64,000 nt of DNA from Candidatus Accumulibacter sp. ACC003 (GTDB lineage Bacteria > Pseudomonadota > Gammaproteobacteria > Burkholderiales > Rhodocyclaceae): positions 1 through 64,000 of the forward strand of contig NZ_CAJQTX010000005.1 in the NCBI RefSeq assembly GCF_907163085.1. The letters run 5' to 3'. Every line of letters begins with the position of its first letter. The stretch's first letter is position 1. The position numbers and the translations under genes were made by a program. Shown in pieces: positions 44,585 to 55,184 of the stretch. The notes under the pieces are model-generated. The model worked only from the letters and a program-made list of their open reading frames with translations. It made no database searches and was not told where the DNA came from.

Positions 44585-46309
44585 TCAAGCGTTGGTGCTG
44601 CCGAGAATCTCGTCAAGCGAAGTCATCCCTTGCTTGACCTTCAGCAAGCCGGAACGGCGCAGATCATTGACGCCGTCTTTTCTGGCCTGCAGGGCGATGT
44701 CGAGCTCGCTGCCGTTGGCCATAATTATGCGCTGGATGTCTTCGGTCACCGGCATCACCTCGTAGAGACCGACGCGCCCCTTGTAGCCGCTTCCCTTGCA
44801 GCGTTCGCACTCGCCCGGACCGAACAGCGCCCAGCTGCCATCGAGGTCGCTTTCCAGAAAGCCGGCGTTGAGCAGCGTCTCGACCGGCGTCTCGAGAGGT
44901 TTCTTGCACGTACATAGCCGGCGCACCAGACGTTGCGCGGTAATCAACAAAATGCTCGATGCCAGATTGAAGGTCGGGATACCCATGTTCATCAGGCGAG
45001 TCACCGTCGCCGGAGCGTCATTGGTGTGCAGCGTCGACAAGACCATGTGACCGGTTTGCGCGGCTTTGATGGCGATTTCGGCGGTTTCGATGTCGCGGAT
45101 CTCGCCGACCATGATGATGTCCGGGTCTTGCCGGAGAAAAGCCTTGAGGGCAACCGGAAAGGTCAGTCCGGCCCGGTCGTCCACGTTGACCTGATTGATG
45201 CCGGGCAAGGGTATTTCAGCGGGATCTTCGGCGGTGGAAATGTTGACCCCGGGCTTGTTCAGCAGATTGAGGCAGGTATATAGCGAAACGGTCTTCCCCG
45301 AGCCAGTTGGCCCGGTCACCAGGATCATTCCGTAAGGCCGGTTGATGGCCTCCAGCAGCACCGCCTTCTGCTCGGGTTCATAGCCCAGCGCATCGATTCC
45401 CAGGGTGGCGCTGGCCGGATCGAGAATTCGCAGAACGATTTTCTCGCCGTACATCGTCGGCAAGGTGCTGACGCGGAAGTCGATGGAACGGCTCTTCGAC
45501 AACACCAAGCGCATCCGGCCATCCTGGGGGACGCGCTTCTCGGCGATATTGAGGCGCGAAATAACCTTGATCCGCGAGGCGATCTTGTCCTTGATGACCA
45601 GCGGCGGCGACGCTATTTCGCGCAAGATGCCGTCGGTTCGGAAGCGAATGCGATAGGTCTTTTCGTAGGGTTCGAAGTGGATATCGGAGGCACCGTCGTT
45701 GATCGCGTCGAGCATCATCTTCTGGATGAATCGGACCACCGGCGCGTCGTCGACCTCCATGTTGGAGGCTTCGTCGGCCTTTTCCTGGCTTTGCTCGTCG
45801 GTGAACTCGAGGTTGATGTCGTCGCTGCTCAAGTTCTTGAGGCTGTCCTCGACGGTTTCCGAGAGTTTCGCCACCAGCGGCGCGAGCTTGCTTTCTTCAA
45901 CGACCACCGGGTCTACCGCCAGGCCCGTCTGAAAGCGAATTTCATCGAGCGCGCGCAGATTGGTCGGATCGGCGATGGCGATCGCCAAACGATTGCCGCG
46001 CTTGTACAGTGGCACGACGCGGTGGTTGGCAATCAGCTTGCGGTCGACCGCATTCTTCGGCAGATGGACATCGTCGAAGGCCGACAGATCAAGCAGCGGA
46101 TAGCCGAACTTGTCGGAGGCGAAACGCGCCAGCTCCAGGTAGGTGCCCTTCTTGGCGCTGACCAGTTGCTCGATCAGTGAAGTCCGGTTGGCAGCGGCCA
46201 GCGCAAGCAAAGACTCCGCCTCGGTTTCCTTGAGGCGGTCAGCTTGGACCAGCGCGCGGGCGAAAGCGCTAAGTGGCGTGTTTTGCGGGTTGGCTGCCAT
46301 TTTTCGCAA
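44585..46309 (-). CDS. pilB: Type IV pilus assembly ATPase
   Basis: Up to 574 residues. The TTG at 46309 has AAGG five bases upstream; the ATG at 46300 is the alternative. An N-terminal MshEN/T2SSE_N domain is followed by the ATPase with Walker A 'GPTGSGKT', Asp box and Walker B 'DIIMVGEIRDIETAEIA', and a four-Cys zinc site ('LCTCKK' ... 'CERCKGSGYKGRVG'). It powers pilus extension. pilA is not in the window. Confidence 0.95.
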   Translation of the reverse strand: MRKMAANPQNTPLSAFARALVQADRLKETEAESLLALAAANRTSLIEQLVSAKKGTYLELARFASDKFGYPLLDLSAFDDVHLPKNAVDRKLIANHRVVPLYKRGNRLAIAIADPTNLRALDEIRFQTGLAVDPVVVEESKLAPLVAKLSETVEDSLKNLSSDDINLEFTDEQSQEKADEASNMEVDDAPVVRFIQKMMLDAINDGASDIHFEPYEKTYRIRFRTDGILREIASPPLVIKDKIASRIKVISRLNIAEKRVPQDGRMRLVLSKSRSIDFRVSTLPTMYGEKIVLRILDPASATLGIDALGYEPEQKAVLLEAINRPYGMILVTGPTGSGKTVSLYTCLNLLNKPGVNISTAEDPAEIPLPGINQVNVDDRAGLTFPVALKAFLRQDPDIIMVGEIRDIETAEIAIKAAQTGHMVLSTLHTNDAPATVTRLMNMGIPTFNLASSILLITAQRLVRRLCTCKKPLETPVETLLNAGFLESDLDGSWALFGPGECERCKGSGYKGRVGLYEVMPVTEDIQRIIMANGSELDIALQARKDGVNDLRRSGLLKVKQGMTSLDEILGSTNA

Positions 46310-46577
46310 TAGGACCTTGTGGATGCGTTGTGAACCATTGGGTCCCGACTATGCCGAGTTGGCGCGCTTGATGATGCATTGACTCAGCAGGTTTGTAAAG
46401 AAGCCGGGCCGGCGCTTGCCCAGCGCCGCAACGGATCTGCTCAAGTGGCGTAGCGCTGGCCGGCGGCCAACGCCGACCACCGTTCACCCCACAGCGTCAG
46501 TTGCCGGCGCAGCGATTGCCGGCAGCCGCCGACGGTCATGACCAGCCGCCGCCGGTCATGAGGGATGCCAGCAACGT

Positions 46578-48869
46578 TCAGGTTTCTGCCGCCGCCTCGA
46601 CGACCACCAGCGCGGTCATGTCAACGACTCGGCGAACCGTCGAGGTCGGCACCAGCACATGCACCGGCAGCGCCGCACCCAACAGGATCGGGCCCACCGA
46701 CATGCCATCACCGCCGGTCATCTTGAGCAGATTGTAGGAGATATTCGCCGCGTCCAGATTGGGCATCACCAGCAGGTTGGCCTCGCCGGTGAGCGGCGAG
46801 TCCGGGTCGGAGCGCTTGCGGATCGCTTCCGACAGCGCGCTTTCGCCGTGCATCTCGCCATCGATTTCCAGATCGGGTGCCCGGCTGCGGACGATCGTCA
46901 CCGCCTCGCTCAACTTGCGCGTCGCCGGCGTCTGTGACGATCCGAAATTCGAATGCGACAGCATCGCCACCTTGGGTTGGATCGTGAAACGGCTGACCGC
47001 CGCCGCCGCCATCAGCGTGATCTCGGCGAGTTGCTCGGCGTCAGGGTCTTCGTTGACGTGCGTATCACAGAGGAACAGTGATCGGCCGGGCAGCAAGACG
47101 TGCGTCATCGCGGCCATGGTGCTGCCGCCGGGCGCCTTGCCAATGATCTCGTCGATCTGACGCAGGTGATGCGCAAAGCGGCCGGAGAGGCCGCAGATCA
47201 TCCCGTCCGCGTAGCCGAGCTTGAGCAGGATGGCGCCGATGATCGTATTGTTGGTGCGCAGGCGCGTCTTGGCGATGTCGATCGTCACACCATGGCGCTT
47301 CCTCAACTGGTGATAGGTCTTCCAGCATTCCTTGTAGCGCTCGTCACTGGCTGGATCAACGACATCAAAGTCGGTGCCGGCTTGCAGCTTCGAGCCGATC
47401 CTCTGCAGTCGCGTCGCGATCACTTCCGGGCGGCCGATCAGGATCGGCCGGGTCAGTCCTTCGTTGATGATCGTCTGCGCCGCGCGCAGCATCCGCTCGT
47501 CCTCGCCATCGCAGTAAACAATGCGCGTCTCGCGGACGCGCTTGGCCGCAGAAAAAACCGCCCGCATGCCAAAGCCGGCCTGGTAAACGAACTCGCGCAA
47601 CTTCTCCCGGTAGGCGTCCATATCGGCAATCGGCCGCGTCGCCACGCCGGAGCTCATCGCCGCCGCGGCGACCGCCGGGGCGATGGTGGTGATCAAGCGC
47701 GGGTCGAATGGTTTGGGAATCAGGTAGTCCGGGCCAAATGCCAGGTCCTGGTCGGCGTAGGCCATCGCCACTTCGTCGCTGACCTCCCAGTGCGCCATCG
47801 CCGCCAGCGCCTTGACGCAGGCCATCTTCATTTCCTCGTTGATACCCGTCGCACCGACGTCGAGAGCGCCACGAAAGATGAACGGGAAACAAAGAACGTT
47901 ATTGACCTGGTTGGCGTAATCCGAACGACCGGTGGCCATGATGACGTCGGGACGGACTTCGCGAGCCAGTTCGGGCATGATTTCCGGCGTCGGATTGGCC
48001 AGGGCGAAGACGATCGGCTGGTCCGCCATCTTGAGCAGCATCTCGGGTTTGAGAATGCCGGCAGCCGACAGCCCGAGGAAGACGTCGGCGCCGTCGAGTG
48101 CTTCGGCCAACGTTCGGCGCGCCGTGTCGCGTGCATAGCGCGCCTTGTTCGGCTCCATGTTGGCGTCGCGGCCGGCGTAGATCACGCCTTTCGAGTCGCA
48201 GACCATGATGTTCTCGCGCCGAACTCCCAGATCGCACCACAGATTGAGGCAGGAAATCGCTGCCGCTCCACCGCCCGAGCAGACGACGTTTATTTCGTCG
48301 ATCTTCTTGCCGGTCACCAGCAGCGCATTCAGGATCGCCGCCGACGAAATGATCGCCGTGCCGTGCTGATCGTCGTGAAAAACCGGAATCGACATCCGCT
48401 CCTTGAGCTTGGCCTCGATGTAGAAGCACTCCGGAGCCTTGATGTCTTCCAGGTTGACGCCACCGAGCGTCGGTTCCATGGCGGCGATCATGTCGATCAG
48501 CTTGTCGGGGTCGTTTTCTGCCAGCTCGATGTCAAAAACGTCGATGCCGGCGAACTTCTTGAACAGGCAACCCTTGCCCTCCATCACCGGTTTGGCGGCC
48601 AGCGGCCCGATGTTGCCCAGACCGAGGACGGCCGTGCCGTTCGTGATGACGCCGACGAGGTTGGCTCGTGAGGTGTAAAGGCTCGCCGAGCCGGGGTCGT
48701 CGACGATCGCATGGCAGGCGAAGGCGACACCCGGAGAATAGGCGAGCGCCAGGTCGAGTTGATTGCTCAGTCCCTTGGTCGGCTGCACAGCAACCTTGCC
48801 CGGAGTCGGGTAGCGATGGTATTCGAGGGCCGCTTCACGAAGATCGGTCTGGCTCAGATCTTTTTTCAT
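46578..48869 (-). CDS. maeB: NADP-dependent malic enzyme with phosphotransacetylase-like domain
   Basis: 763 residues from the ATG at 48869, with AGGAG six bases upstream. The N-terminal malic enzyme half (to about 430) has '[14 protein letters not shown]', '[20 protein letters not shown]' and the dinucleotide site '[16 protein letters not shown]'. The C-terminal half is the phosphotransacetylase-like domain that binds acetyl-CoA as an allosteric inhibitor in MaeB proteins. It decarboxylates malate to pyruvate with NADPH production. Confidence 0.96.
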   Translation of the reverse strand: MKKDLSQTDLREAALEYHRYPTPGKVAVQPTKGLSNQLDLALAYSPGVAFACHAIVDDPGSASLYTSRANLVGVITNGTAVLGLGNIGPLAAKPVMEGKGCLFKKFAGIDVFDIELAENDPDKLIDMIAAMEPTLGGVNLEDIKAPECFYIEAKLKERMSIPVFHDDQHGTAIISSAAILNALLVTGKKIDEINVVCSGGGAAAISCLNLWCDLGVRRENIMVCDSKGVIYAGRDANMEPNKARYARDTARRTLAEALDGADVFLGLSAAGILKPEMLLKMADQPIVFALANPTPEIMPELAREVRPDVIMATGRSDYANQVNNVLCFPFIFRGALDVGATGINEEMKMACVKALAAMAHWEVSDEVAMAYADQDLAFGPDYLIPKPFDPRLITTIAPAVAAAAMSSGVATRPIADMDAYREKLREFVYQAGFGMRAVFSAAKRVRETRIVYCDGEDERMLRAAQTIINEGLTRPILIGRPEVIATRLQRIGSKLQAGTDFDVVDPASDERYKECWKTYHQLRKRHGVTIDIAKTRLRTNNTIIGAILLKLGYADGMICGLSGRFAHHLRQIDEIIGKAPGGSTMAAMTHVLLPGRSLFLCDTHVNEDPDAEQLAEITLMAAAAVSRFTIQPKVAMLSHSNFGSSQTPATRKLSEAVTIVRSRAPDLEIDGEMHGESALSEAIRKRSDPDSPLTGEANLLVMPNLDAANISYNLLKMTGGDGMSVGPILLGAALPVHVLVPTSTVRRVVDMTALVVVEAAAET

Positions 48870-49213
48870 TGAGGCTCCTGGCATGGGGTTGGTCAAAATA
48901 GAGCGCGTCACTGTAGCCGACTCGGGCGGTTTACACAAAATCGATGCGTCGTTCGTCAGCCGCGCTGAACAGCCTGCCGACGCGGCGAGCTTGCCAGTCG
49001 ACGACTCGTCACTGGCCGGCATTACCGCCGCCGTCGCTTGCCGTGCGTCGACGAGCGCTCTTTTCGCTGCCAGGAAGCACCAACAATCGCCCGCGGCGCC
49101 GGGCGAGCGATTCGGCTACGAGCGGGGTAAAATGCTGTGAGCACGCGTGGGCCACCACGCCAGGTGGTTTTTTCCGAATGCGACGTGCGTTTGCCTTCAA
49201 TGGGAGAAGATGA
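48870..49213. other. Intergenic region between divergent maeB and the EF-G-like gene
   Basis: 344 bp with promoters for both directions; no gene or RNA recognised. GGGAGAAG just before 49214 is the ribosome-binding site of the EF-G-like gene. Confidence 0.4.
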
Positions 49214-51262
49214 ATGGGCCACACCACCACCAACACGTTGCGCACGGTCGCTCTGGTCGGCCACGGCGCCGCCGGCAAGACCACTCTCGCCGAAAGCCTG
49301 CTCGCCGCCGCTGGCGCGATCAACAGCCGCGGGACAGTCGAAAAAGGCAATACGGTTTGCGACTTCGATCCGCAAGAGAAGGAATTCGGTCATTCCCTGA
49401 ATGCGGCGCTGGTGGGGTTTTCGTGGCAGGACGTGCAGGTCCAGCTGATTGACACGCCGGGCTTTCCCGATTTCGCCGGCCAGGCGATTGGCGCCCTGGC
49501 CGCCGTCGATACCGCGCTGGTGGTGATCAACGCGCAGAACGGCATCGAGCTGGTCAGCGAACGGATGATGGCGCTGGCCGCGGCTCGCGGCGTCTGCCGG
49601 ATGATCGTCGTCAACAAGATCGACGCCGACAACGTGAACCTGCCGGCTCTGGTCGGTGAAATCCGCGAACGCTTCGGTCGTCAGTGCCTGTTGCTCGACC
49701 TGCCGGCGCACGACGGCTGCGAAGTCGTCGAGTTGCTCGGGCACGACAGCGGCGACAGTGATTTTGCGTCGGTGGCCGAAGCGCACCGCGCACTGATCGA
49801 CCAGATCGTCGAGGAAGACGAGGATCTGCTGGCGCGCTACCTTGAGGAAGGCGTCGACCCGAATCCGGACGAACTGCACCTGCCCTTCGAGAAAGTGCTG
49901 CGCTCGGGTCACCTGATTCCGATTCTGTTCGTCTCGGCAAGGACCGGCGCCGGTATCCCGCAACTGCTCGATGTCCTCGCCCGACTGGCACCAAGTCCGG
50001 CCGAAAGCAACCCGCCACCTTTTTATCGCGGCGAACCCGACGGGCCGGCAGAAGCCTTCGCGGCCGACCCTGACCCGGACAAGCACGTCCTGGCGCACGT
50101 CTTCAAGATCGTCAGCGATCCGTTCATCGGCAAGGTCGGCATTTTCCGCGTCCATCAGGGGACGATCAGGAAGGATTCGCAGCTCTTCGTCGGCGACGCC
50201 AAGCGCCCGTTCAAGGTTGGCCACATCTACCACGTCCAGGGCAAGGAGTACGTCGAGGCCGAAGCGCTGCTCCCGGGCGACCTGGGGGCAATCGCCAAGG
50301 TCGATGAAATCGAGTTTGACTGCGTCTTGCACGATTCCCACGACGAAGACCATATCCACCTGAAACCGCTTGAATTCCCGCAGCCGATGCTGGGCCTGGC
50401 GGTGCATGCCAGGCGCAAGGCCGACGAACAGAGACTGTTCGAAATCCTGCGCAAGCTCGAAGTGGAAGACCCGTGCTTCATCATCGAACGCCATCCGACG
50501 ACCAACGAAACGGTGATTCGCGGTATCGGCGAAATGCATTTGCGCGCCAAACTGACGCGCCTGGCGCAGCAGTACAAACTGGAACTCGACACCACGCCAC
50601 CACAGATTGCCTATCGTGAAGCGATTACCGGTTCGGCCGAAGGCCACTGCCGGCACAAGAAACAGAGTGGCGGCGCCGGACAGTTCGGTGAAGTAGCGCT
50701 GCGCGTCGAACCCCTGGAACGTGGTGCCGGCTTCGAGTTCGTCGACGTCGTCAAGGGTGGCGTCATTCCCGGAGTGTTCATGGCCTCGGTCGAAAAAGGC
50801 GTCCGCCAGGCGCTGGCCGACGGCGTCCTCGCCGGCTTCCCGGTGCAGGACCTGCGCGTGACCGTCCACGACGGCAAGTCGCACCCGGTCGACGGCAAGG
50901 ATATCGCCTTCGTGACCGCCGCTCGCAAAGCGACCATCGACGCGATTCGCGCCGCCCGGCCGATCATCCTCGAACCAGTGGTCGAAATCGAAATCCTCGC
51001 GCCGGACGCGATGACCGGCGACCTCACCGGCGACCTGTCGAGCAAGCGCGGCCACCTGACCGGCACGCAACCGCGCGGCCCGGGGGTGATGGCGATTACC
51101 GGCGAGGTCCCGCTGGCCGAACTCGAGGGCTATCAATCACGCCTCAAGTCGCTAACCGGCGGCCAGGGCTCGTACAACATCGCCTTCTCGCACTATGCGC
51201 AGGTGCCGCCCGCGACGCAGCAGCAACTGGTTTCGGAACATCAGGTCGTTGAAGAGGAATAG
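49214..51262 (+). CDS. EF-G-like translational GTPase (atypical paralogue)
   Basis: 682 residues with the five-domain EF-G layout. G1 is 'GHGAAGKTTLAESL', G4 'VVNKIDADN'. The switch regions depart from canonical EF-G: there is no 'RGITI' (the region reads 'EKEFGHSLNAALVGF') and the catalytic 'DTPGH' is 'DTPGFPDF'. Domain IV and V residues ('CRHKKQSGGAGQFGEVAL', 'AVPLAELEGYQSRLKSLTGG'-type ending) are conserved. It therefore belongs to the EF-G-like subgroup that need not drive translocation. The true fusA should be elsewhere in a ribosomal-protein operon. It ends 24 bp before plsB. Confidence 0.85.
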   Translation: MGHTTTNTLRTVALVGHGAAGKTTLAESLLAAAGAINSRGTVEKGNTVCDFDPQEKEFGHSLNAALVGFSWQDVQVQLIDTPGFPDFAGQAIGALAAVDTALVVINAQNGIELVSERMMALAAARGVCRMIVVNKIDADNVNLPALVGEIRERFGRQCLLLDLPAHDGCEVVELLGHDSGDSDFASVAEAHRALIDQIVEEDEDLLARYLEEGVDPNPDELHLPFEKVLRSGHLIPILFVSARTGAGIPQLLDVLARLAPSPAESNPPPFYRGEPDGPAEAFAADPDPDKHVLAHVFKIVSDPFIGKVGIFRVHQGTIRKDSQLFVGDAKRPFKVGHIYHVQGKEYVEAEALLPGDLGAIAKVDEIEFDCVLHDSHDEDHIHLKPLEFPQPMLGLAVHARRKADEQRLFEILRKLEVEDPCFIIERHPTTNETVIRGIGEMHLRAKLTRLAQQYKLELDTTPPQIAYREAITGSAEGHCRHKKQSGGAGQFGEVALRVEPLERGAGFEFVDVVKGGVIPGVFMASVEKGVRQALADGVLAGFPVQDLRVTVHDGKSHPVDGKDIAFVTAARKATIDAIRAARPIILEPVVEIEILAPDAMTGDLTGDLSSKRGHLTGTQPRGPGVMAITGEVPLAELEGYQSRLKSLTGGQGSYNIAFSHYAQVPPATQQQLVSEHQVVEEE

Positions 51263-51286
51263 CGGCCAGCGACAGGCGGCGTAGGC

Positions 51287-53779
51287 GTGCGCGACGCAGG
51301 CGTCGCCGGCTGGTTTGCCCGGCTGGCGCGCCGCCTGCTGTATCTGTGGGTGCGGACCGCGGTTTTCCCGGAGAACCCGGCGGAACTCGGCCTCGACCCG
51401 AACAAACCCGTCTGTTACGTGCTGCAGGACCGACATCTCTCGAATCTGCTGGTGCTCTTCGAGGAGTCGCGGCGAGCCGGCTTGCCGAGCGCCGAGTCGC
51501 CAATGCTGATCGCCGGCCAGCGGCTGCCGCGCTCCTTCTTTTTCCTCAACCGTGACCGCCGCCTGGCCGGCCGGGCCCGTAACGGCAGCGCGCATTCGGC
51601 CTTGCTGGTCGACTTGCTTCGCCAGCGGCGTGCGGCGCCGCCGAACGATTTGGCGGTCGACGTGCAGTTGGTCCCGGTGCTGATCCTTTGGGGTCGCGCC
51701 CCGGACAAGCAGGACTCCATTGTCAAGGCGCTGTTCGCCGAAAACTGGCGGCCGCCGGGCACCTGGCGACAACTGCTGGCGATCGTGCTGCACGGTCGCA
51801 AGGTCCTGGTGCGCTACAGCGCGCCGCTGTCCCTACGCCAGTTGCTGCCGGCGGCGGTCGGCGAAGAACAGGCGCTGCGCAAGCTGTCGCGGGTCTTGCT
51901 CGTCCATTTTCGCCGCCAGCGCCAGATGGCCATTGGCCCCGACCTGTCGCACCGCAACACGCAGGTCGGCGCGGTGCTTGCCGGCGAGCGCGTCCGCGCA
52001 GCAATCGCCAGCGAAGCGGCGACGCGGGCCATCTCGCCGGCAGCAGCACGCGCGCAGGCGAGGCGTTTTGCGCTGGAGATCGCCTCCGATTATTCTTACG
52101 GCGCGGTACGCGCGCTGGAACTGTCGCTGACCTGGTTGTGGTCGCGGCTTTACGACGGCATCGAAGTGCATCATTTCGACGTCGTGGCGCGCATCGCGCC
52201 GGGCCACGAGATCGTGTATGTCCCCTGCCACCGCAGCCACATCGACTACCTGCTGCTGTCGTATCTGATTCACCGCAATGGCTTGACGCCGCCGCACATC
52301 GCCGCCGGCGCCAACCTCAATCTGCCGCTCATCGGCGCGCTGCTGCGGCGTTGCGGCGCCTTCTTCCTGCGCCGCAGCTTCAAGGGCGAGCCCCTGTACG
52401 CAGCGGTCTTCGACGAGTACCTGCATCTGATGCTCGCCCGCGGCTTCCCACTCGAGTACTTCATCGAAGGTGGCCGTAGCCGCAGCGGCCGGCTGTTGCC
52501 GCCCAAGGCGGGAATTCTCGGGATGACGGTGCATAGCTTCATTCGTGAGCAGCGGCGGCCACTGGTTTTCGTCCCGATCTACATCGGCTACGAGAAACTG
52601 CTCGAAGGGCCCAGCTATATCGCCGAAATGGCCGGCAAAGCCAAGCCGCGTGAATCGCTGCTGGGCGTCCTGAAGAGTATTTGGAGGATCAAGCGGGTCT
52701 TTGGCAAGGTGCACGTCAACGTCGGCGAACCGCTGCTGCTGGCCGACTACCTGGATGCCCAGCACCCGGCCTGGCGCGAAGAAGCCGGCGACTGTCCGTC
52801 AGCATGGTCACAGCGTGTAACGCGCCGCGCCGCCGCCGAACTCGCCCGCAGGCTGAACGCAGCGGCGGTGGTCAATCCGGTCAACCTGCTGGCGCTGGCC
52901 TTGCTGGCGACTCCCAAGCATACCGCCGACGAGCAGACGCTGCAGCGGCTGATCGGGCACTACCAGGCACTGCTCAGCGAGGCCGCATATGCTCCGAGCA
53001 GCGTCGCCTGTGCGCTCGACGCGCCGGCCATCGTCGCCTACGGCGAACGACTGGCCTTCGTCGAACGCAGCGCCGATCCGCTCGGTGACCTGATCCGTGC
53101 GCCCGCCAGACAGGCGCCCTTGCTGACCTATTTCCGCAACAACGTTCTGCACCTGTTTGCCCTGCCGGCGGTCATCGCCTGCCTGCTCAGCGACAACCGC
53201 CACCTGGACGACGCGCGCGTGGCGCAGGCGGTGCGCGGCATCTACTCCTTGATGCGCAGCGAGCTGTTCCTGCGCTGGCCGGTCGACGAGTTGCCGGCAG
53301 CCAGCGCGGCGGTCGTTCGCGTGTTTCTGGCGCGCGGCCTGCTACGTCGCCCGCCAGCGTCGGGCGGGCTCACCGCGCCCGAGCCGCTGAGCCCGGAATT
53401 TGCCGAACTGCAGCTCCTCGGCGAGAGCATCCGACCGCTGCTCGAGCGCCACTTCCTGACGCTGGCCTTGCTCGAACAGCAGGGGAGCGGTCGTCTGACG
53501 CGGCAGGCGCTGGCAGACAACTGTCATCGCCTGGGCCAGCGTCTGGCGCAACTATACGATTTCAACAGCCCGGAGTTCGCCGAAAAAGCGAGCTTCTCGG
53601 CGTTCATTGCCTGGCTGATCGAAGCCGAATTCCTGCGCGAAGACGATGCTGGCTTGCTGCATTTCGACGATCGCCTGCTGGCGCCGCTGGCCGACTCGGA
53701 GCTGCTGCTCGCGGCGGCGGCACGGCAGGCAATCCGGCGGCTGGCTGGTACCGGCGTCGCCAGCCAGCCGGCGGCGTGA
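51287..53779 (+). CDS. plsB: Glycerol-3-phosphate 1-O-acyltransferase
   Basis: 830 residues from a GTG start. The acyltransferase core has H-x4-D in 'VPCHRSHIDYLLLSY', then 'RCGAFFLRRSFKGEPLYAAV', 'EYFIEGGRSRSGRLLPPKAG' and 'PLVFVPIYIGYEKLLEGPSY', the four PlsB blocks. It acylates glycerol-3-phosphate at the inner membrane in the first step of phospholipid synthesis. Length matches E. coli PlsB (about 807). Confidence 0.95.
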   Translation: MRDAGVAGWFARLARRLLYLWVRTAVFPENPAELGLDPNKPVCYVLQDRHLSNLLVLFEESRRAGLPSAESPMLIAGQRLPRSFFFLNRDRRLAGRARNGSAHSALLVDLLRQRRAAPPNDLAVDVQLVPVLILWGRAPDKQDSIVKALFAENWRPPGTWRQLLAIVLHGRKVLVRYSAPLSLRQLLPAAVGEEQALRKLSRVLLVHFRRQRQMAIGPDLSHRNTQVGAVLAGERVRAAIASEAATRAISPAAARAQARRFALEIASDYSYGAVRALELSLTWLWSRLYDGIEVHHFDVVARIAPGHEIVYVPCHRSHIDYLLLSYLIHRNGLTPPHIAAGANLNLPLIGALLRRCGAFFLRRSFKGEPLYAAVFDEYLHLMLARGFPLEYFIEGGRSRSGRLLPPKAGILGMTVHSFIREQRRPLVFVPIYIGYEKLLEGPSYIAEMAGKAKPRESLLGVLKSIWRIKRVFGKVHVNVGEPLLLADYLDAQHPAWREEAGDCPSAWSQRVTRRAAAELARRLNAAAVVNPVNLLALALLATPKHTADEQTLQRLIGHYQALLSEAAYAPSSVACALDAPAIVAYGERLAFVERSADPLGDLIRAPARQAPLLTYFRNNVLHLFALPAVIACLLSDNRHLDDARVAQAVRGIYSLMRSELFLRWPVDELPAASAAVVRVFLARGLLRRPPASGGLTAPEPLSPEFAELQLLGESIRPLLERHFLTLALLEQQGSGRLTRQALADNCHRLGQRLAQLYDFNSPEFAEKASFSAFIAWLIEAEFLREDDAGLLHFDDRLLAPLADSELLLAAAARQAIRRLAGTGVASQPAA

Positions 53780-53803
53780 TCGGCACGCCGTGACAGGCCC
53801 GAC

Positions 53804-54562
53804 TCAGGCCCGGCCGTTGCCGCGCCGCGCCGCCTGCTCAAGGCGCTGTTTTTCGGCATACACCTTGTTGGCATAACCGGTTTTCGGGTCGGTCGGCGAG
53901 CCGCCATAATGCTGCAGGCCGCCAGTCAGGCTGCCACGCCAACGGATCGCCTCTTCAAGGACATGGACACCGACCTGGATGTTGGTCACCGGGTCGAGAA
54001 AGGGCTGCTCGCCAGCGCCTTCCGGCACCTTGTCCAGATGGATATTGGGCATCACCTGCATCAAGCCCTGGGCGCCGACCGAACTTTCGGCAAAGGGATT
54101 GAAGCGCGACTCGATACCAATGATGGCAATGATCAGGAAAGGGTCGAGACGACTTTCGCGACCGACGCTTTGCGCGGCCTGGAAAATCGGCACCAGCGCC
54201 TCCGGAGCAACGCGGTAACGACGCGACACATAGTCGAGGGCGCGCCGCAATGACGGGCGGAGTGCTTCGGGAGCTTCTTCGACGGGCGCCGCTTCGACGG
54301 CAGCTTCGGCTACGGCTTTCGTCGGCGACACCTTGACGGCTTCGCTTGGCAAGGCTTCGGGGTCAATCGATGCTTCTTCGGCGGTGCTCGGTGTCATCGG
54401 CACGGCGGGTGGATCGCCGCTGCTGATGCTATTGCTGAACGCCGGCTTGGCGATGCCCAGAACGAGCATCAGGCTGACGGTAATCAATGCGTATTGAATC
54501 GAACTCAAGGTGGCGTCGCTACGACGCGCCCTTGTACTTTTGAGCGAAATAAATGCAGACAT
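53804..54562 (-). CDS. Lytic transglycosylase, SLT domain
   Basis: 252 residues. One N-terminal hydrophobic segment (about 24–42) anchors or exports it, followed by an Ala/Pro/Glu-rich linker of about 50 residues and a C-terminal SLT domain. The catalytic Glu is in 'IIGIESRFNPFAESSVGAQG', followed by 'LMQVMPNIH' and 'GLQHYGGSPTDPKTGYANKV'. It cleaves peptidoglycan glycan strands to 1,6-anhydro ends. It is convergent with plsB. Confidence 0.92.
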   Translation of the reverse strand: MSAFISLKSTRARRSDATLSSIQYALITVSLMLVLGIAKPAFSNSISSGDPPAVPMTPSTAEEASIDPEALPSEAVKVSPTKAVAEAAVEAAPVEEAPEALRPSLRRALDYVSRRYRVAPEALVPIFQAAQSVGRESRLDPFLIIAIIGIESRFNPFAESSVGAQGLMQVMPNIHLDKVPEGAGEQPFLDPVTNIQVGVHVLEEAIRWRGSLTGGLQHYGGSPTDPKTGYANKVYAEKQRLEQAARRGNGRA

Positions 54563-55184
54563 GCTCTCTCCTTCACGTTAGTCGTCGTACCGATGAACGG
54601 CCCGACGAGCGACTGTTACAGGCGGGTGCAAAGCCTCGAAATTGGGGGAAACAGGTACCCTGAGGCCGGGACTCCGTACGCTTTTAAGTGCCGCGAACAG
54701 AGGGGCGGGAGTGAAACTGGACAGCTGAATTTGGGTGGCTGCGCTTCAACAGGAAACGGACTCTATTGATAATCAAGGCCTTGGTCAAGGCACCGCGCCG
54801 GGACGGCGCCCGCATGGCCGCCGTCAGCGGTCACCGCGGCGCCGCGCGCAGGCCAGCCGGGCAGCCGGACGACGCCGCTGCAAGCCTTGCGCCAAGGGCG
54901 CTGCAGCGCTCACCGGCGGCAAGCACGGCGGCATCGCTCGACGGCGTCGGGCGCCGGGAAAAGTGTTGCGCCAATACAACACATCGCGCGCCGTAAACGC
55001 GGCCCGAGACGCCACCGCGCTCGCCGCGAGCCTCTTTTCGCGGCGCCAAAGGGCAGCGGACGGCCGCTTCGTCAGCGTCGCGCAGACGCTGCATCGCGGC
55101 GCCGCGCGGCCGCGGCCACGGTCGATATAATGCGCACAGCGGCCGGCAACGCTGGCTAATCACCCGACCGAGCTCGTACTGCCC
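54563..55184. other. Intergenic region without recognised gene
   Basis: 622 bp. The right half (54.8–55.1 kb) is very GC-rich with open frames of Arg/Ala-rich composition on both strands, which in such DNA is expected by chance. No ribosome-binding site or family match was seen. It includes the promoters of the transglycosylase and the CNNM/CorC gene. Confidence 0.4.

Noticed and set aside
54735..55130. Arg/Ala-rich frame before the CNNM/CorC gene as a histone-like protein
   Set aside because: No start signal, no homologous pattern such as repeated AKKA units, and equally long frames on the other strand.
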